Source: DATDXN01 sp035289305 (GTDB lineage: Bacteria > Patescibacteriota > Microgenomatia > UBA1406 > HO2-37-13b). From it: a DNA stretch of 41,081 bases. Both the position numbers and the translations under genes were made by a program. The notes under the pieces were generated by a model, which was not told the DNA's origin, did not search any database, and saw only the letters and a program-made list of their open reading frames with translations. The stretch is from positions 1-41,081 of the forward strand of contig DATDXN010000011.1 of the NCBI GenBank assembly GCA_035289305.1. Direction: 5' to 3'. This document shows, in pieces, positions 1-7,682 of the stretch (position 1 is its first letter; each line of letters starts with the position of its first letter).

Positions 1-90
1 AACCGCCGTTTGCTTTCCCGAAAAACTGAATTTGAATTTGTCCGACCTTACGATTTAATTCCGAAATACAGGGCTTTTTGCGAAGCGAGA

Positions 91-105
91 CCCGCCGAAG
101 GCGGG
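91..105. repeat. GC-rich hairpin repeat (CCCGCC/GGCGGG)
   Basis: CCCGCC (91-96), loop GAA, GGCGGG (100-105) form a perfect 6-bp stem in otherwise AT-rich DNA, flanked by GCGAG-type words. It lies downstream of tRNA-Pro and could help end that transcript, but no strong T-run follows. The same CCCGCC core recurs at 13450, 21123 and 35511. The rest of bases 1-150 holds no convincing gene: the open frame from 10 to 213 runs straight through the tRNA. Confidence 0.55.
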
Positions 106-150
106 GCGAGCGAGCAACCAATCGCCTCTGAATTTGAAAAATGTCTGAAT

Positions 151-224
151 TGGTCGGGGTGGGGAGAATTGAACTCCCTCCTCACGGTCCCAAACCGCGT
201 ATTCTACCGGTGAACTACACCCCG
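151..224 (-). tRNA. tRNA-Pro (anticodon TGG)
   Basis: Read on the minus strand, the 74 bases fold as a full cloverleaf. A 7-bp acceptor stem (CGGGGTG with CACCCCG) is followed by discriminator A and an encoded CCA end. The D arm contains the usual GTAGTTCACCGGTAGAA pattern. The anticodon stem CGCGG/CCGTG closes a 7-base loop TTTGGGA, giving anticodon TGG, which reads proline CCA codons. The T arm GGGAG-TTCAATT-CTCCC is canonical. There is no intron. An extended -10 box lies 35-45 bases upstream on the same strand, and a GC-rich hairpin lies downstream of the CCA end. Confidence 0.96.
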
Positions 225-258
225 TTGAGCATATTTTTGCCCTAATTCTTGCTTTCCA

Positions 259-269
259 AGTATAGCACA
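259..269 (-). promoter_or_regulatory. Extended -10 promoter element for tRNA-Pro
   Basis: On the minus strand this reads TGTGCTATACT, an extended -10 element (TGn followed by TATACT). Transcription would start near 252, giving a leader of about 28 bases before the tRNA 5' end at 224. The same 11 bases occur in front of the gene at 34541 (521-531 of that kilobase). No good -35 box is visible, as is usual for extended -10 promoters. Confidence 0.5.
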
Positions 270-314
270 ATCATTAAATGGGGTATATGTTAGAATAGGA
301 AAATACTTATATTG

Positions 315-968
315 ATGAGCAATAATCTTTTTTATAAAAATTATCTGAAGAGAATGGTGGATCTCGTTGTCGGTATAATTTTATTTATCATTTTTTTCCC
401 TCTGTGCATCTTTGTCGCCATTGTCATCAAACTTGATTCAAAAGGCCCCGTGTTTGCTGATGTGCCAGAGAGGGTAGGCGTAAACGGCAGGCTATTTAAA
501 ATGCACAAGTTTCGCTCAATGATCGAAAACGCCCATTACCTGTTACGTAATAATTCAAGATTCAAGGATCTCTATAAGGAATATAAAAAAAGCAGCTTCA
601 AACTCAAAAAAGATCCGCGCATTACTAGTGTCGGGAAATTCATCAGAAAGCACTCGATTGACGAGATTCCACAGCTTATTAACGTCATCAAAGGAGATAT
701 GAGCATTGTGGGACCACGAGCATATTATCCAGACGAGCTTGCAGATCAGCAACAAAAATATCCCCATACCAAATCACTGGTGAAAAAGGTGCTCTCGGTC
801 AAGCCGGGTATTACCGGTTTATGGCAGGTGACGGGGAGGTCTGAAATCAACTTTGACAAACGCATAGCCATTGATGCACAATACATAGATACGATGACTT
901 TGACTAAAGATTTAGAAATCATCATCAAAACACCATGGGTGATGGTCACAGGCAAAGGCGCGATATAA
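315..968 (+). CDS. Polyprenyl-phosphate sugar-1-phosphate transferase (bacterial sugar transferase family)
   Basis: This is a 217-aa monotopic phosphoglycosyl transferase of the bacterial sugar transferase family (PF02397; WcaJ and PglC are relatives). It moves a sugar-1-phosphate from a nucleotide sugar onto undecaprenyl phosphate and so starts a surface glycan. It has one N-terminal hydrophobic segment (about residues 12-35), the family signature KMHKFRSM, then SIDEIPQLINVIKGDMSIVG with the P-R pair after it, and KPGITGLWQVTGRS near the C-terminus. Its length matches the catalytic half only; the large N-terminal membrane and CoA-binding-like part of WcaJ is missing. I chose ATG 315; TTG at 312 is in frame just before it. 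Its place at the edge of a glycosyltransferase locus supports the role. The sugar is unknown. Confidence 0.9.
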   Translation: MSNNLFYKNYLKRMVDLVVGIILFIIFFPLCIFVAIVIKLDSKGPVFADVPERVGVNGRLFKMHKFRSMIENAHYLLRNNSRFKDLYKEYKKSSFKLKKDPRITSVGKFIRKHSIDEIPQLINVIKGDMSIVGPRAYYPDELADQQQKYPHTKSLVKKVLSVKPGITGLWQVTGRSEINFDKRIAIDAQYIDTMTLTKDLEIIIKTPWVMVTGKGAI

Positions 969-969
969 T
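964..969 (+). promoter_or_regulatory. Consensus -10 box directly before the DUF4012 gene
   Basis: TATAAT at 964-969 ends seven bases before ATG 977. Transcription would then begin at or next to the start codon, giving a leaderless mRNA. No Shine-Dalgarno sequence is present. The box overlaps the stop codon region of the preceding gene. A -35 element is not clear. Confidence 0.5.
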
Positions 970-976
970 ATATACT

Positions 977-2878
977 ATGGACAACTTTTTGAATACTGAA
1001 GTAAGAAAAGCAGAAATGAAAGGAAAAAAGAGAAGCATAAAAAAAATAATTTTGATTATTGCTGTTATTCTCATCGTATTAGCGGGTTCTGGATTTTTCT
1101 TCATATATACTCCTGTTTCAAACATGAAGACTCACGGGATGGCGGCATTTTCCACTTCAAAGAAAGTTCTTGCAGCGTTTAAGGGAAACGATATTGACCT
1201 CATGCAGAGTGAGTTATCGGTGCTTAAAAAAGAATATGAGGGTTTTCAAAAAAACGCAGAGAGACTGTACTGGTTGCGATTTATACCTTTTGCAGGAGTA
1301 TATATTTCCGATATGCGATCAGGTGTGATGGCGGGTGAGAATATGATTGAGGCAGGTGATACTGCGGTCAAAGCTATTGCGCCATATGCCGACCTTATCG
1401 GTTTTAAACAAGGAGCGCCGGGTTTTTTTGAAAAATCTGCAGATGAGCGCATTCATACGGCCGTGTTGACGCTTGATAAAATGCTCGTTAAGGCAGATGA
1501 CATTGCTGTTCGTTTGGAAACTGCACAAGAAAATCTGTCGCGCATTGATGAAAAACGCTACCCCAAAACGGTAAAAGGAAGGGCAATTCGTGTAAAAATA
1601 AAGGAAGTAAAGGAAGAATTTGAGACAATGGTATCACTTTTTGTTGATGCGAAGCCATTTTTGAAAAATTTTCCTGAAATTTTGGGAGTTAAACAAGAAA
1701 AAACATATCTTATCTTGTTCCAAAACGACAAAGAACTTCGTCCAACAGGTGGATTTCTCACCGCATATGCGATTTTCAAAGTGAAGGACGGAAAATTTCA
1801 AATAGTCAAATCAGAAGATATTTATTCTCTTGATCAGTCAATTCCTGCTCATCCAAAAGCTCCGCGCGAGATTCTTACCTATCATAAAAATGTCCCTACT
1901 TTCAATATCCGCGACAGCAATTTGTCCCCCGATTTTGTCAAGTCACTCACTATCTTTAATAGTCTCTATGATAAAAGTAGGCAAAAAGTTGATTATGACG
2001 GGGTGATCACGGTGGATACCCATGTTCTCGTCGATACGCTTGCTGTTTTGGGTGATACAGAAGCTGATGGTATCACCTTTTCTTCCCAAATTGACAAGCG
2101 GTGCAATTGTCCACAAGTTGTATACAGGCTTTTTGATATTGTTGATAGACCGGTCGGATATATCAAAGAAAATAGAAAAGGAATCCTGGGAGATTTACTG
2201 TACGTACTTGTTCAAAAAGCGTTGAGCTCTTCCCCTTCACAGTACTGGGGTAAGATTTCTCAAGATCTCATCAGAAATCTTTCTGAAAAACATATACTTG
2301 TTTACCTTGAAGATCAAGAGGCACAGCAGTCAATCGAGAAGATTAATTTCGCAGGGCGTATTCGTGACTACAAGGGTGATTATTTACATATAAACGATAC
2401 CAATTTTGCTGGAGCAAAATCTAATTTATTTGTCTCTCATGCTATTACCTCAAATACTGAAATAAAAGATGGTGCTGCGATACGGAAAGTCACCGTGGAG
2501 TACAAAAACCCCTATCCGCATTCAAATTGCGATCTTGAGAGCGGGGGCCTTTGTCTTAACGCAACTCTTCGCAATTGGGTGAGAGTATATGTGCCAAAAG
2601 GCTCTCGGCTTATTGACTTTAAAGGATCTGAAACTGAAGTGCAAACATACGATGATCTTTCAAAAACAGTGTTTGAAGGGTTTCTTCAGATCAAGCCAAA
2701 GGGTAAGGCTACGATCATTGTCACGTATGAGCTTCCCTTCAAAGTAGAAAAAGAATATGCTCTCCTCATACAAAAGCAGCCGGGGACAGATGAACATGCG
2801 TATACAATCATGGTCAATGGAAAGACGCAAGAAAGATTTGGTCTCATTACCGATAAAGAGTTGAAACTAAAATTGTAA
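977..2878 (+). CDS. DUF4012 domain-containing membrane-anchored protein
   Basis: The protein has 633 aa from ATG 977. The first ~25 residues are basic, followed by one membrane helix (about residues 22-45) and then a large domain predicted to lie outside the membrane. The motif NDKELRPTGGF near residue 250 is the hallmark of DUF4012, a family of unknown function found in Gram-positive and CPR bacteria, often beside polysaccharide genes. The region from about 60 to 200 is helical with many charged residues and could be coiled coil. It lies 8 bases after the sugar-phosphate transferase and 12 before recO, so the three may be co-transcribed, although a -10 box just before it suggests its own promoter. 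A role in envelope glycan assembly or attachment is inference from context. In-frame codons run back to 935, but these overlap the upstream gene. Confidence 0.85.
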   Translation: MDNFLNTEVRKAEMKGKKRSIKKIILIIAVILIVLAGSGFFFIYTPVSNMKTHGMAAFSTSKKVLAAFKGNDIDLMQSELSVLKKEYEGFQKNAERLYWLRFIPFAGVYISDMRSGVMAGENMIEAGDTAVKAIAPYADLIGFKQGAPGFFEKSADERIHTAVLTLDKMLVKADDIAVRLETAQENLSRIDEKRYPKTVKGRAIRVKIKEVKEEFETMVSLFVDAKPFLKNFPEILGVKQEKTYLILFQNDKELRPTGGFLTAYAIFKVKDGKFQIVKSEDIYSLDQSIPAHPKAPREILTYHKNVPTFNIRDSNLSPDFVKSLTIFNSLYDKSRQKVDYDGVITVDTHVLVDTLAVLGDTEADGITFSSQIDKRCNCPQVVYRLFDIVDRPVGYIKENRKGILGDLLYVLVQKALSSSPSQYWGKISQDLIRNLSEKHILVYLEDQEAQQSIEKINFAGRIRDYKGDYLHINDTNFAGAKSNLFVSHAITSNTEIKDGAAIRKVTVEYKNPYPHSNCDLESGGLCLNATLRNWVRVYVPKGSRLIDFKGSETEVQTYDDLSKTVFEGFLQIKPKGKATIIVTYELPFKVEKEYALLIQKQPGTDEHAYTIMVNGKTQERFGLITDKELKLKL

Positions 2879-2890
2879 TTTTTTGTTCTC

Positions 2891-3433
2891 ATGGGGAGAT
2901 ATCTCAAAGACACTGGCCTTGTTCTTGCAAAAAAGGATTTTTTGAGAGAGGGTCGGTTGATCACCATATTTACGAGGAATTACGGAAAAATCGTGCTCTT
3001 CGCCTACGGCACCCAAAAAATTACGAGCAAACGCATTGCTCATCTTGAGACAGGAAACTATATTACCTTTTCTTTTTATAAGAGGCTTGGAGCTTATTAT
3101 CTTTCTGAAACAGAATTGTTATATGGCCATTCACAGATAAAAAAAACGCCTGCAAAATTGACACTTCTTTTCCTTCTCTTTTTTATCCTTCACAACATTC
3201 TTGCCGAGGGCGAAAAAGAAGAGAAGATTTTTGATATTACGCTATCGGCTCTAAAAGATCTCAATAACAATATATCCTTTACTATGTATCATCTTTCACT
3301 ATACCTGTCGCACATATTGATGGTGAGCGGTTTTCTTGATCAAGAAACTGCGCAGGAGTCATCGTTTGACGTGCTGCATTTCATCGAGGATTTGGTGGGC
3401 AGAAGGATAAAGGATAGGATTTCATTTGACTGA
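2891..3433 (+). CDS. recO: RecO-like DNA repair protein (short form)
   Basis: This is a RecO-family recombination mediator, which helps RecR load RecA on single-stranded DNA covered by SSB. The N-terminal ~80 residues match the RecO OB fold: a GLVL...REGRLITIFTRNYGKI pattern, then a basic stretch with S-K-R, then an L-E-TGNYITFSFYKR segment and a ...YLSETELL strand. A helical part follows. At 180 aa it is well below the ~240 of E. coli or Bacillus RecO, and it lacks the Cys-rich zinc-binding segment seen in many members. It ends 10 bases before the convergent manC stop. No Shine-Dalgarno site is visible. The assignment rests on the N-terminal pattern. Confidence 0.72.
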   Translation: MGRYLKDTGLVLAKKDFLREGRLITIFTRNYGKIVLFAYGTQKITSKRIAHLETGNYITFSFYKRLGAYYLSETELLYGHSQIKKTPAKLTLLFLLFFILHNILAEGEKEEKIFDITLSALKDLNNNISFTMYHLSLYLSHILMVSGFLDQETAQESSFDVLHFIEDLVGRRIKDRISFD

Positions 3434-3442
3434 CTGTTTTTT

Positions 3443-4528
3443 TTACGTCAATCGTTCATTTCCTGTTCCTTGGAAACTTTCGACGAGTTTTTTGATTTTG
3501 GCGACTGAAGTTTTCTTGGAAACCAAGATGACATCTGATGTATTTACTACTAAAAGGTCTTCAAGGTCAATACCCACGATTAGTTTTTTTTCTTCGTAAT
3601 TATATACGAGATTATCAGATGACGCATCAAGCAGTACATTTCCCTTGATGATGTTATCCTCGCGCTTTTTTTCAAGTGCCTCTTTCAGAGCCTCCCATGC
3701 TCCCACATCACTCCACCCAATGTCCTCGACCACGACATATGCAGACTCTTTATCAAGCTGTTCAAGCACTGCATTGTCAAAGTTGATTTTGGGCATTTGG
3801 CGATAATATGTGGCAAAAAGAGAAGTAAAATTTTTACTACCATATGCAGCAGAAATTTTTTCCACGAGTTGATAAATATTCGGCGCATAGTTTTTGAAAA
3901 GATCGAGGACAAACTGTGGAGTCGATACGAAATATCCCAAATTCCAACAATATTTTTTGGACTCAAAATATTCCTCTGCCTTTTTTTTGTCTGGTTTATA
4001 CTTAAAGCCCGAAAAAGAAAAAAGCGAGATGCCGTTTACATGTTTGACCTCGCCTCCTGTCGCAATCCATCCAAGATTTTCCGATGCAAAGCGTGCCTTT
4101 TGACCAATAAATACAATTTTATTTCGCTCTCTCTGTATGACTTCGTTTGCTGCCTGTACAATTTCTCTAAATTTTTTTTCATTGCGTACGAGATGATCGC
4201 TCCACAATATGATGACCGGCTCATCTGGAAACTCACGCGCAAGATAACTCATCGCATAACAAACAGCAGGTCCAACGTCCTTTTTTTCTGGCTCTCCGAT
4301 GATATTTTTGCGGGGAATGTGGGGAAGTTGGCTGTGGACGAGATCCGCATAGTCAGCGCCGGTTGAAATATATATATCCTTTGCATCAAATTCAGGGGAA
4401 AGGCGCTCAACTGCAAGCTGGAGAGTTGATTTGTCTCCAATAATTTTCTCGAATTGTTTCGGAGATTTTTTGCGTGAAAGAGGCCATAGACGTGTTCCAA
4501 CTCCACCTGCAAAAATAATTGCTTTCAT
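3443..4528 (-). CDS. manC: Mannose-1-phosphate guanylyltransferase
   Basis: The 361-aa protein forms GDP-mannose from GTP and mannose-1-phosphate. The N-terminus carries the nucleotidyltransferase signature FAGGVGTRLWPLSRKKSPKQF's core (residues 6-26), including the GGxGTRLWPLS loop and the catalytic PK pair. ILWSDH (around 108) supplies the metal-binding Asp. INFDNAVLEQ and EDIGWSDVGAWEALKE are the ManC/GMP-type sugar-binding segments. It lacks the C-terminal cupin (phosphomannose isomerase) half of long ManC/AlgA proteins, so mannose-1-phosphate must come from elsewhere. ATG 4528 overlaps the stop of the upstream glycosyltransferase by 4 bases (ATGA), and it is last in a four-gene operon. 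It implies that at least one neighbouring transferase uses GDP-mannose. Confidence 0.92.
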   Translation of the reverse strand: MKAIIFAGGVGTRLWPLSRKKSPKQFEKIIGDKSTLQLAVERLSPEFDAKDIYISTGADYADLVHSQLPHIPRKNIIGEPEKKDVGPAVCYAMSYLAREFPDEPVIILWSDHLVRNEKKFREIVQAANEVIQRERNKIVFIGQKARFASENLGWIATGGEVKHVNGISLFSFSGFKYKPDKKKAEEYFESKKYCWNLGYFVSTPQFVLDLFKNYAPNIYQLVEKISAAYGSKNFTSLFATYYRQMPKINFDNAVLEQLDKESAYVVVEDIGWSDVGAWEALKEALEKKREDNIIKGNVLLDASSDNLVYNYEEKKLIVGIDLEDLLVVNTSDVILVSKKTSVAKIKKLVESFQGTGNERLT

Positions 4529-5679
4529 ACTATAGTTTTTTCGTTAACATATCCTAAAAACTGCTGTATAAACCTATCTTTTCCGTAGTTTTGCACCCAT
4601 TTTTTCCCGTGTTCTCGAGTAGACTGATGTATAGTGTATGATATAGTGTGAAACTTTTCAAGTGTTTTTGAAAGAGATAGAGGAGTTTGTTCATCAAAAA
4701 AAACACCTGTTTTTCCCTCGCTGATTGTTTCAAGCGACCCACCTTTGCCAAACGCAATGACCGGGCAGCCAAAAAATTGCGCCTCAAGAGATACATATCC
4801 AAAATCTTCCTCCTGTGGCATGATAAACGCTTTTGCATGAGCATAGAGATAGGCTAGTTCCTCATCAGATATATCATGCATAAAGCGTATATATTCATGT
4901 GCCTGTTTTTTTAGTTTTTTTTCTTCACTTCCTTTTCCCACGATGATTACATTTTTTTTAAGCTTATTGAAGACGGAAATTGCAAAATCGACTCTTTTGT
5001 ATGGTTCAAGCCGTGATACGATGAGGAAAAATGGTTTATTCCGATTTAATCGGAATTTATCGGGAGGATGAGAAGGGGGACGGGGGATGATGCTGTTCCA
5101 GTAGTCTGTATCAAAAGGGGGATATATAACCTCTGAATCCCTCTGGTAAAACGTTTTTGCCCTCCGTGCGACAGTTTTTGAGATACTGATATAAAAATCA
5201 GGCCGATTTGCTGCGATAGAGTCATACTTTTTATATCGTGCCAAAAAAAGTCGTGAAAAGATTTTTTTGAAAAATGTCGCAAAATACAATTTTTGCGCAA
5301 ACCATAGATAGCGGGGTGGTGTCAGGAGATAACATATATGGAGAGTACCGGGTTTGGTGATCGCCGATTTTGCAAAAAGCGAGGATATGGAGATAACCAA
5401 ATCAAAAGAAGAGAAATCAAAACTTTCAAACGCGAAGGGAAAAAAAGGGAAAGATAATATGCGGTTTTTCTTGACAAACGGGGGCAATCTCTGTATGAAA
5501 GATGTATGTATGGTCAAGTTTTTCGCCCATGCTGCCTTTTTTTTGTCACAGTAAGACGTATAAAAGATGGCATGGGGGAATATTTCATGAAGAGTCAAGA
5601 GAACTCTCTCTACACCTCCCCATGTATCAAACCAGTCATATACTATGGCGATCTTTTTATTCCTGAGCATTTCGTTCAT
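4525..5679 (-). CDS. GT4 glycosyltransferase, WbaZ-like (probable mannosyltransferase)
   Basis: This is a GT-B fold glycosyltransferase of family 4, 384 aa from ATG 5679. The N-terminal domain opens KIAIVYDWFDTWGGVERVLL, with the glycine-rich turn that receives the acceptor. The C-terminal domain has RLEPYKRVDFAI and IIVGKGSEE, then the E-x7-E nucleotide-sugar motif EEDFGYVSLEA near residue 290 and the GKGGSLETISEGKTGVFF segment typical of WbaZ-like mannosyltransferases. Donor GDP-mannose is inferred from that similarity and from manC next door. ATG 5670 is an alternative start; both overlap the upstream gene. Bases 5038-5056 are a perfect 19-bp palindrome lying inside this coding region. Confidence 0.85.
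   Translation of the reverse strand: MNEMLRNKKIAIVYDWFDTWGGVERVLLTLHEIFPHAIFYTSYCDKKKAAWAKNLTIHTSFIQRLPPFVKKNRILSFPFFPFAFESFDFSSFDLVISISSLFAKSAITKPGTLHICYLLTPPRYLWFAQKLYFATFFKKIFSRLFLARYKKYDSIAANRPDFYISISKTVARRAKTFYQRDSEVIYPPFDTDYWNSIIPRPPSHPPDKFRLNRNKPFFLIVSRLEPYKRVDFAISVFNKLKKNVIIVGKGSEEKKLKKQAHEYIRFMHDISDEELAYLYAHAKAFIMPQEEDFGYVSLEAQFFGCPVIAFGKGGSLETISEGKTGVFFDEQTPLSLSKTLEKFHTISYTIHQSTREHGKKWVQNYGKDRFIQQFLGYVNEKTIV
5038..5056. repeat. 19-bp palindrome, copy 1 (inside a glycosyltransferase gene)
   Basis: ATTCCGATT-T-AATCGGAAT is a perfect inverted repeat around a single T. A second copy with the same 13-base core CCGATTTAATCGG lies at 19958-19976. Here it is read through as codons for R-L-N-R-N between the two lobes of a GT4 enzyme. 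Confidence 0.7.
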
Positions 5680-6751
5680 ACAAGATTTGCTTATATAACA
5701 AATATGTTTCCTCAGCCATTTTTTTAAACGAATAGTCAGGTGGTGCAAGAAGAATGTATTTTTCCTTGTTAAATGTTCTTATTGCTTGTTCTAGATTATC
5801 TGGACTTTTTGGATTAATCTTAATGAACTTTCCCATTAGAATTTCATTAAATACGGGTATATGTGATGCAATAATAGGACAATTGAAATATGCGGCTTCA
5901 ATAAGCGGCAAGCCAAATCCTTCAGAAAGGGAGGGATTGATAAGAGCCTGTGCATGCTTATAAAAAAAGACCAAATCTTCATCTCTCGCATCAAAAAAAA
6001 ACCGAACATTGTTTCTCCCAGTCTTTTTGACCGATTGCTCAATGCGACGGGCAAAGAAATCACGTTTGCCCACAAGCACGAGATCATACTGCGTAATTTG
6101 AGAGAATACTTGTATTAACATTTCAACATTTTTATGCGGATAAAAATTGCCAACGTAGAGGAAAAAAGGTCGAGTAAACTGCGATCTCAAGCGTCTATTT
6201 TCTTGAGCGGCAAGAAGTTCTCGATCCACCCCTTCGTATATGGGATGAATTTTTTTGTCAACCGCCGTGCCAAACATTTTCACTATATCGTTTTTTACTG
6301 CTTGTGATGGAGTAATGATTGCCTGTGCTCTCAAAACTGCGTTTTTTACGAGTATTCGGTAAAAAAAATGCTTGAGATCATAGAGATATTTTGCGCGCGT
6401 GCTTGCTTTTCCTGTTTTGAAAAAATATGGCGTGAGGTCGTGAAGCGTGATGATAAACGGTTTTCGATAAAAAAAAGGATAGCTGAAGTAAGTAAAATGC
6501 ATAAGGTCAAGCGAGTCCTGAAGAAGCATGAGAAGACAGTCTGTTTGCTCCCTCACTGAATGCCACGGTGAGTTATTTTCGCGGATAATAAAATTTTCTG
6601 GGAGATAGCCGAGTTCTTTTTTATGAAGAGATGATATGTATATATAAAATAAGAAATTTTCCTCCTCCTGAAGATAGTAAATGAGATTTTTGATATATCT
6701 ACCCACACCTGTTTGTCCGTAGAGACGAGCGTCAATGCCAATTTTTTTCAT
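5657..6751 (-). CDS. GT4 family glycosyltransferase
   Basis: A 364-aa GT-B enzyme. It starts KKIGIDARLYGQTGVGRYIKNL, the usual acceptor-side glycine turn of this group. ITLHDLTPYFF and IITPSQAVKNDI are the HD and SxxxK-like segments of the N-terminal lobe. FLYVGNFYPHKNVEMLI begins the nucleotide-binding lobe, and SEGFGLPLIEA near residue 275 is the E-x7-E motif. It is soluble or peripheral at the inner membrane face and should add one sugar to a lipid-linked oligosaccharide; donor and linkage cannot be read from sequence. Its ATG overlaps the preceding GT2 stop by 4 bases, and its stop lies 22 bases inside the next gene. Confidence 0.88.
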   Translation of the reverse strand: MKKIGIDARLYGQTGVGRYIKNLIYYLQEEENFLFYIYISSLHKKELGYLPENFIIRENNSPWHSVREQTDCLLMLLQDSLDLMHFTYFSYPFFYRKPFIITLHDLTPYFFKTGKASTRAKYLYDLKHFFYRILVKNAVLRAQAIITPSQAVKNDIVKMFGTAVDKKIHPIYEGVDRELLAAQENRRLRSQFTRPFFLYVGNFYPHKNVEMLIQVFSQITQYDLVLVGKRDFFARRIEQSVKKTGRNNVRFFFDARDEDLVFFYKHAQALINPSLSEGFGLPLIEAAYFNCPIIASHIPVFNEILMGKFIKINPKSPDNLEQAIRTFNKEKYILLAPPDYSFKKMAEETYLLYKQILYERNAQE

Positions 6752-7653
6752 TTGGTCAACTTCCTTTTGAGCGTGATAAAAAAATAGATGAGATTGTTGA
6801 TCAATTCGTTGTTTTTGGGGGCGAAGTGTTTATCATAAAATATTCTCATTGAGTCGAAAAAGTATGTTTTTGTCTTACTTCGTGTTTTTTTAGCAGTACT
6901 TTTGGCCGTCAACTGTTTTTTTAAACCACTTTGATATTTGAGATGAAGCACGGTAAAAAGAGGATAGTATATAATTTTATACCCCATTTTTTTTATTTGA
7001 TACGAAAGGTCAAGATCTTCGCCATACATAAAAAAGCGCGTATCAAAACCACCTGTTCTGTCGATAATTGATTTTCTGGTCAGAAAAAATGCGCCACTGA
7101 TTGCCTCAACTTCATGAATGGTATTTATATCAAGATGCAGCAGGTGATATCCTCCGAAAATTTTTGAAAAAAAGGGAATTTTCCCAAATGTTTTTTCAAG
7201 CTGGGAGAAGTAAGTAAAAGCCCGCCAGATAGTAGGGAGACCGCGATGAGATGCTGTATCGATTTTACCATTGGGAAGCTCCACTCTCACGCTTAAGGCG
7301 CCGACGTTTTTATTCTTATTCATATAATAAAGAAGATCTTCGAAGTTCGTATTGTTGGCCAGTACGTCAGAGTTAAGACACAGGATATACATTCCTTGTG
7401 CTGCGGCAAATCCTTCGTTGTTTGCTTTTGCAAAACCTGAATTTTGTGAGTTGAAAATAGTTTTGACGTTTTTATGCAGGCCCGCATATTTTTTGAGCAT
7501 GTATACGGAGTTATCTGATGAGGCATTATCTACCACGATGATTTCTGCTGTGACTTTTGGAGTCAAAGACAGTGTATCAATAAGCGTATCAAGACATTTT
7601 TTCGCCAGGTCTTTTGTATTATATGAGACAATAATGATTGAAAGATCTACCAT
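6748..7653 (-). CDS. GT2 family glycosyltransferase (rhamnosyltransferase-like)
   Basis: A 301-aa GT-A fold enzyme. It opens VDLSIIIVSYNTKDLAKKCL, then has VDNASSDNSV, the LNSDV acidic metal site (near residue 93), VEAISGAFFLTRK and FMYGEDLDLSYQIKKMGYKI, all typical of family 2 rhamnosyltransferase-like proteins. No membrane helices are convincing. First gene of the four-gene operon running to manC. ATG 7653 faces the divergent gene at 7683 across 29 bases that contain overlapping promoters. It resembles the GT2 at 17687-18565 in size, start sequence and position as first gene of its operon. Confidence 0.9.
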   Translation of the reverse strand: MVDLSIIIVSYNTKDLAKKCLDTLIDTLSLTPKVTAEIIVVDNASSDNSVYMLKKYAGLHKNVKTIFNSQNSGFAKANNEGFAAAQGMYILCLNSDVLANNTNFEDLLYYMNKNKNVGALSVRVELPNGKIDTASHRGLPTIWRAFTYFSQLEKTFGKIPFFSKIFGGYHLLHLDINTIHEVEAISGAFFLTRKSIIDRTGGFDTRFFMYGEDLDLSYQIKKMGYKIIYYPLFTVLHLKYQSGLKKQLTAKSTAKKTRSKTKTYFFDSMRIFYDKHFAPKNNELINNLIYFFITLKRKLTK

Positions 7654-7682
7654 AAACTATAATTATACAATAAACGAATGAA
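7654..7682. promoter_or_regulatory. Bidirectional promoter between GT2 and GT39-like genes
   Basis: The 29-base gap contains the palindrome TATAATTATA (7658-7667). Read on the plus strand it gives TATAAT at 7658-7663, with TATACA directly after at 7664-7669. Read on the minus strand it gives TATAAT over 7667-7662. The two -10 boxes overlap by two bases. The minus-strand box ends 8 bases before its ATG, so that transcript would be almost leaderless; the plus-strand leader would be only a few bases. Clear -35 boxes are absent. Confidence 0.5.

Noticed and set aside
10..213. Open frame at the left edge (67 codons)
   Set aside because: It runs through a well-formed tRNA-Pro gene and the GC-rich hairpin, with no family resemblance.
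3425..3451. Terminator between convergent recO and manC
   Set aside because: TTGAC and GTCAA flank a T-run, but the arms are only five bases and the loop is too long for a convincing terminator.
3797..4366. 189-codon open frame opposite manC
   Set aside because: It lies entirely antisense to a clear manC and its translation has no recognisable pattern; the frame is open by chance in AT-rich DNA.
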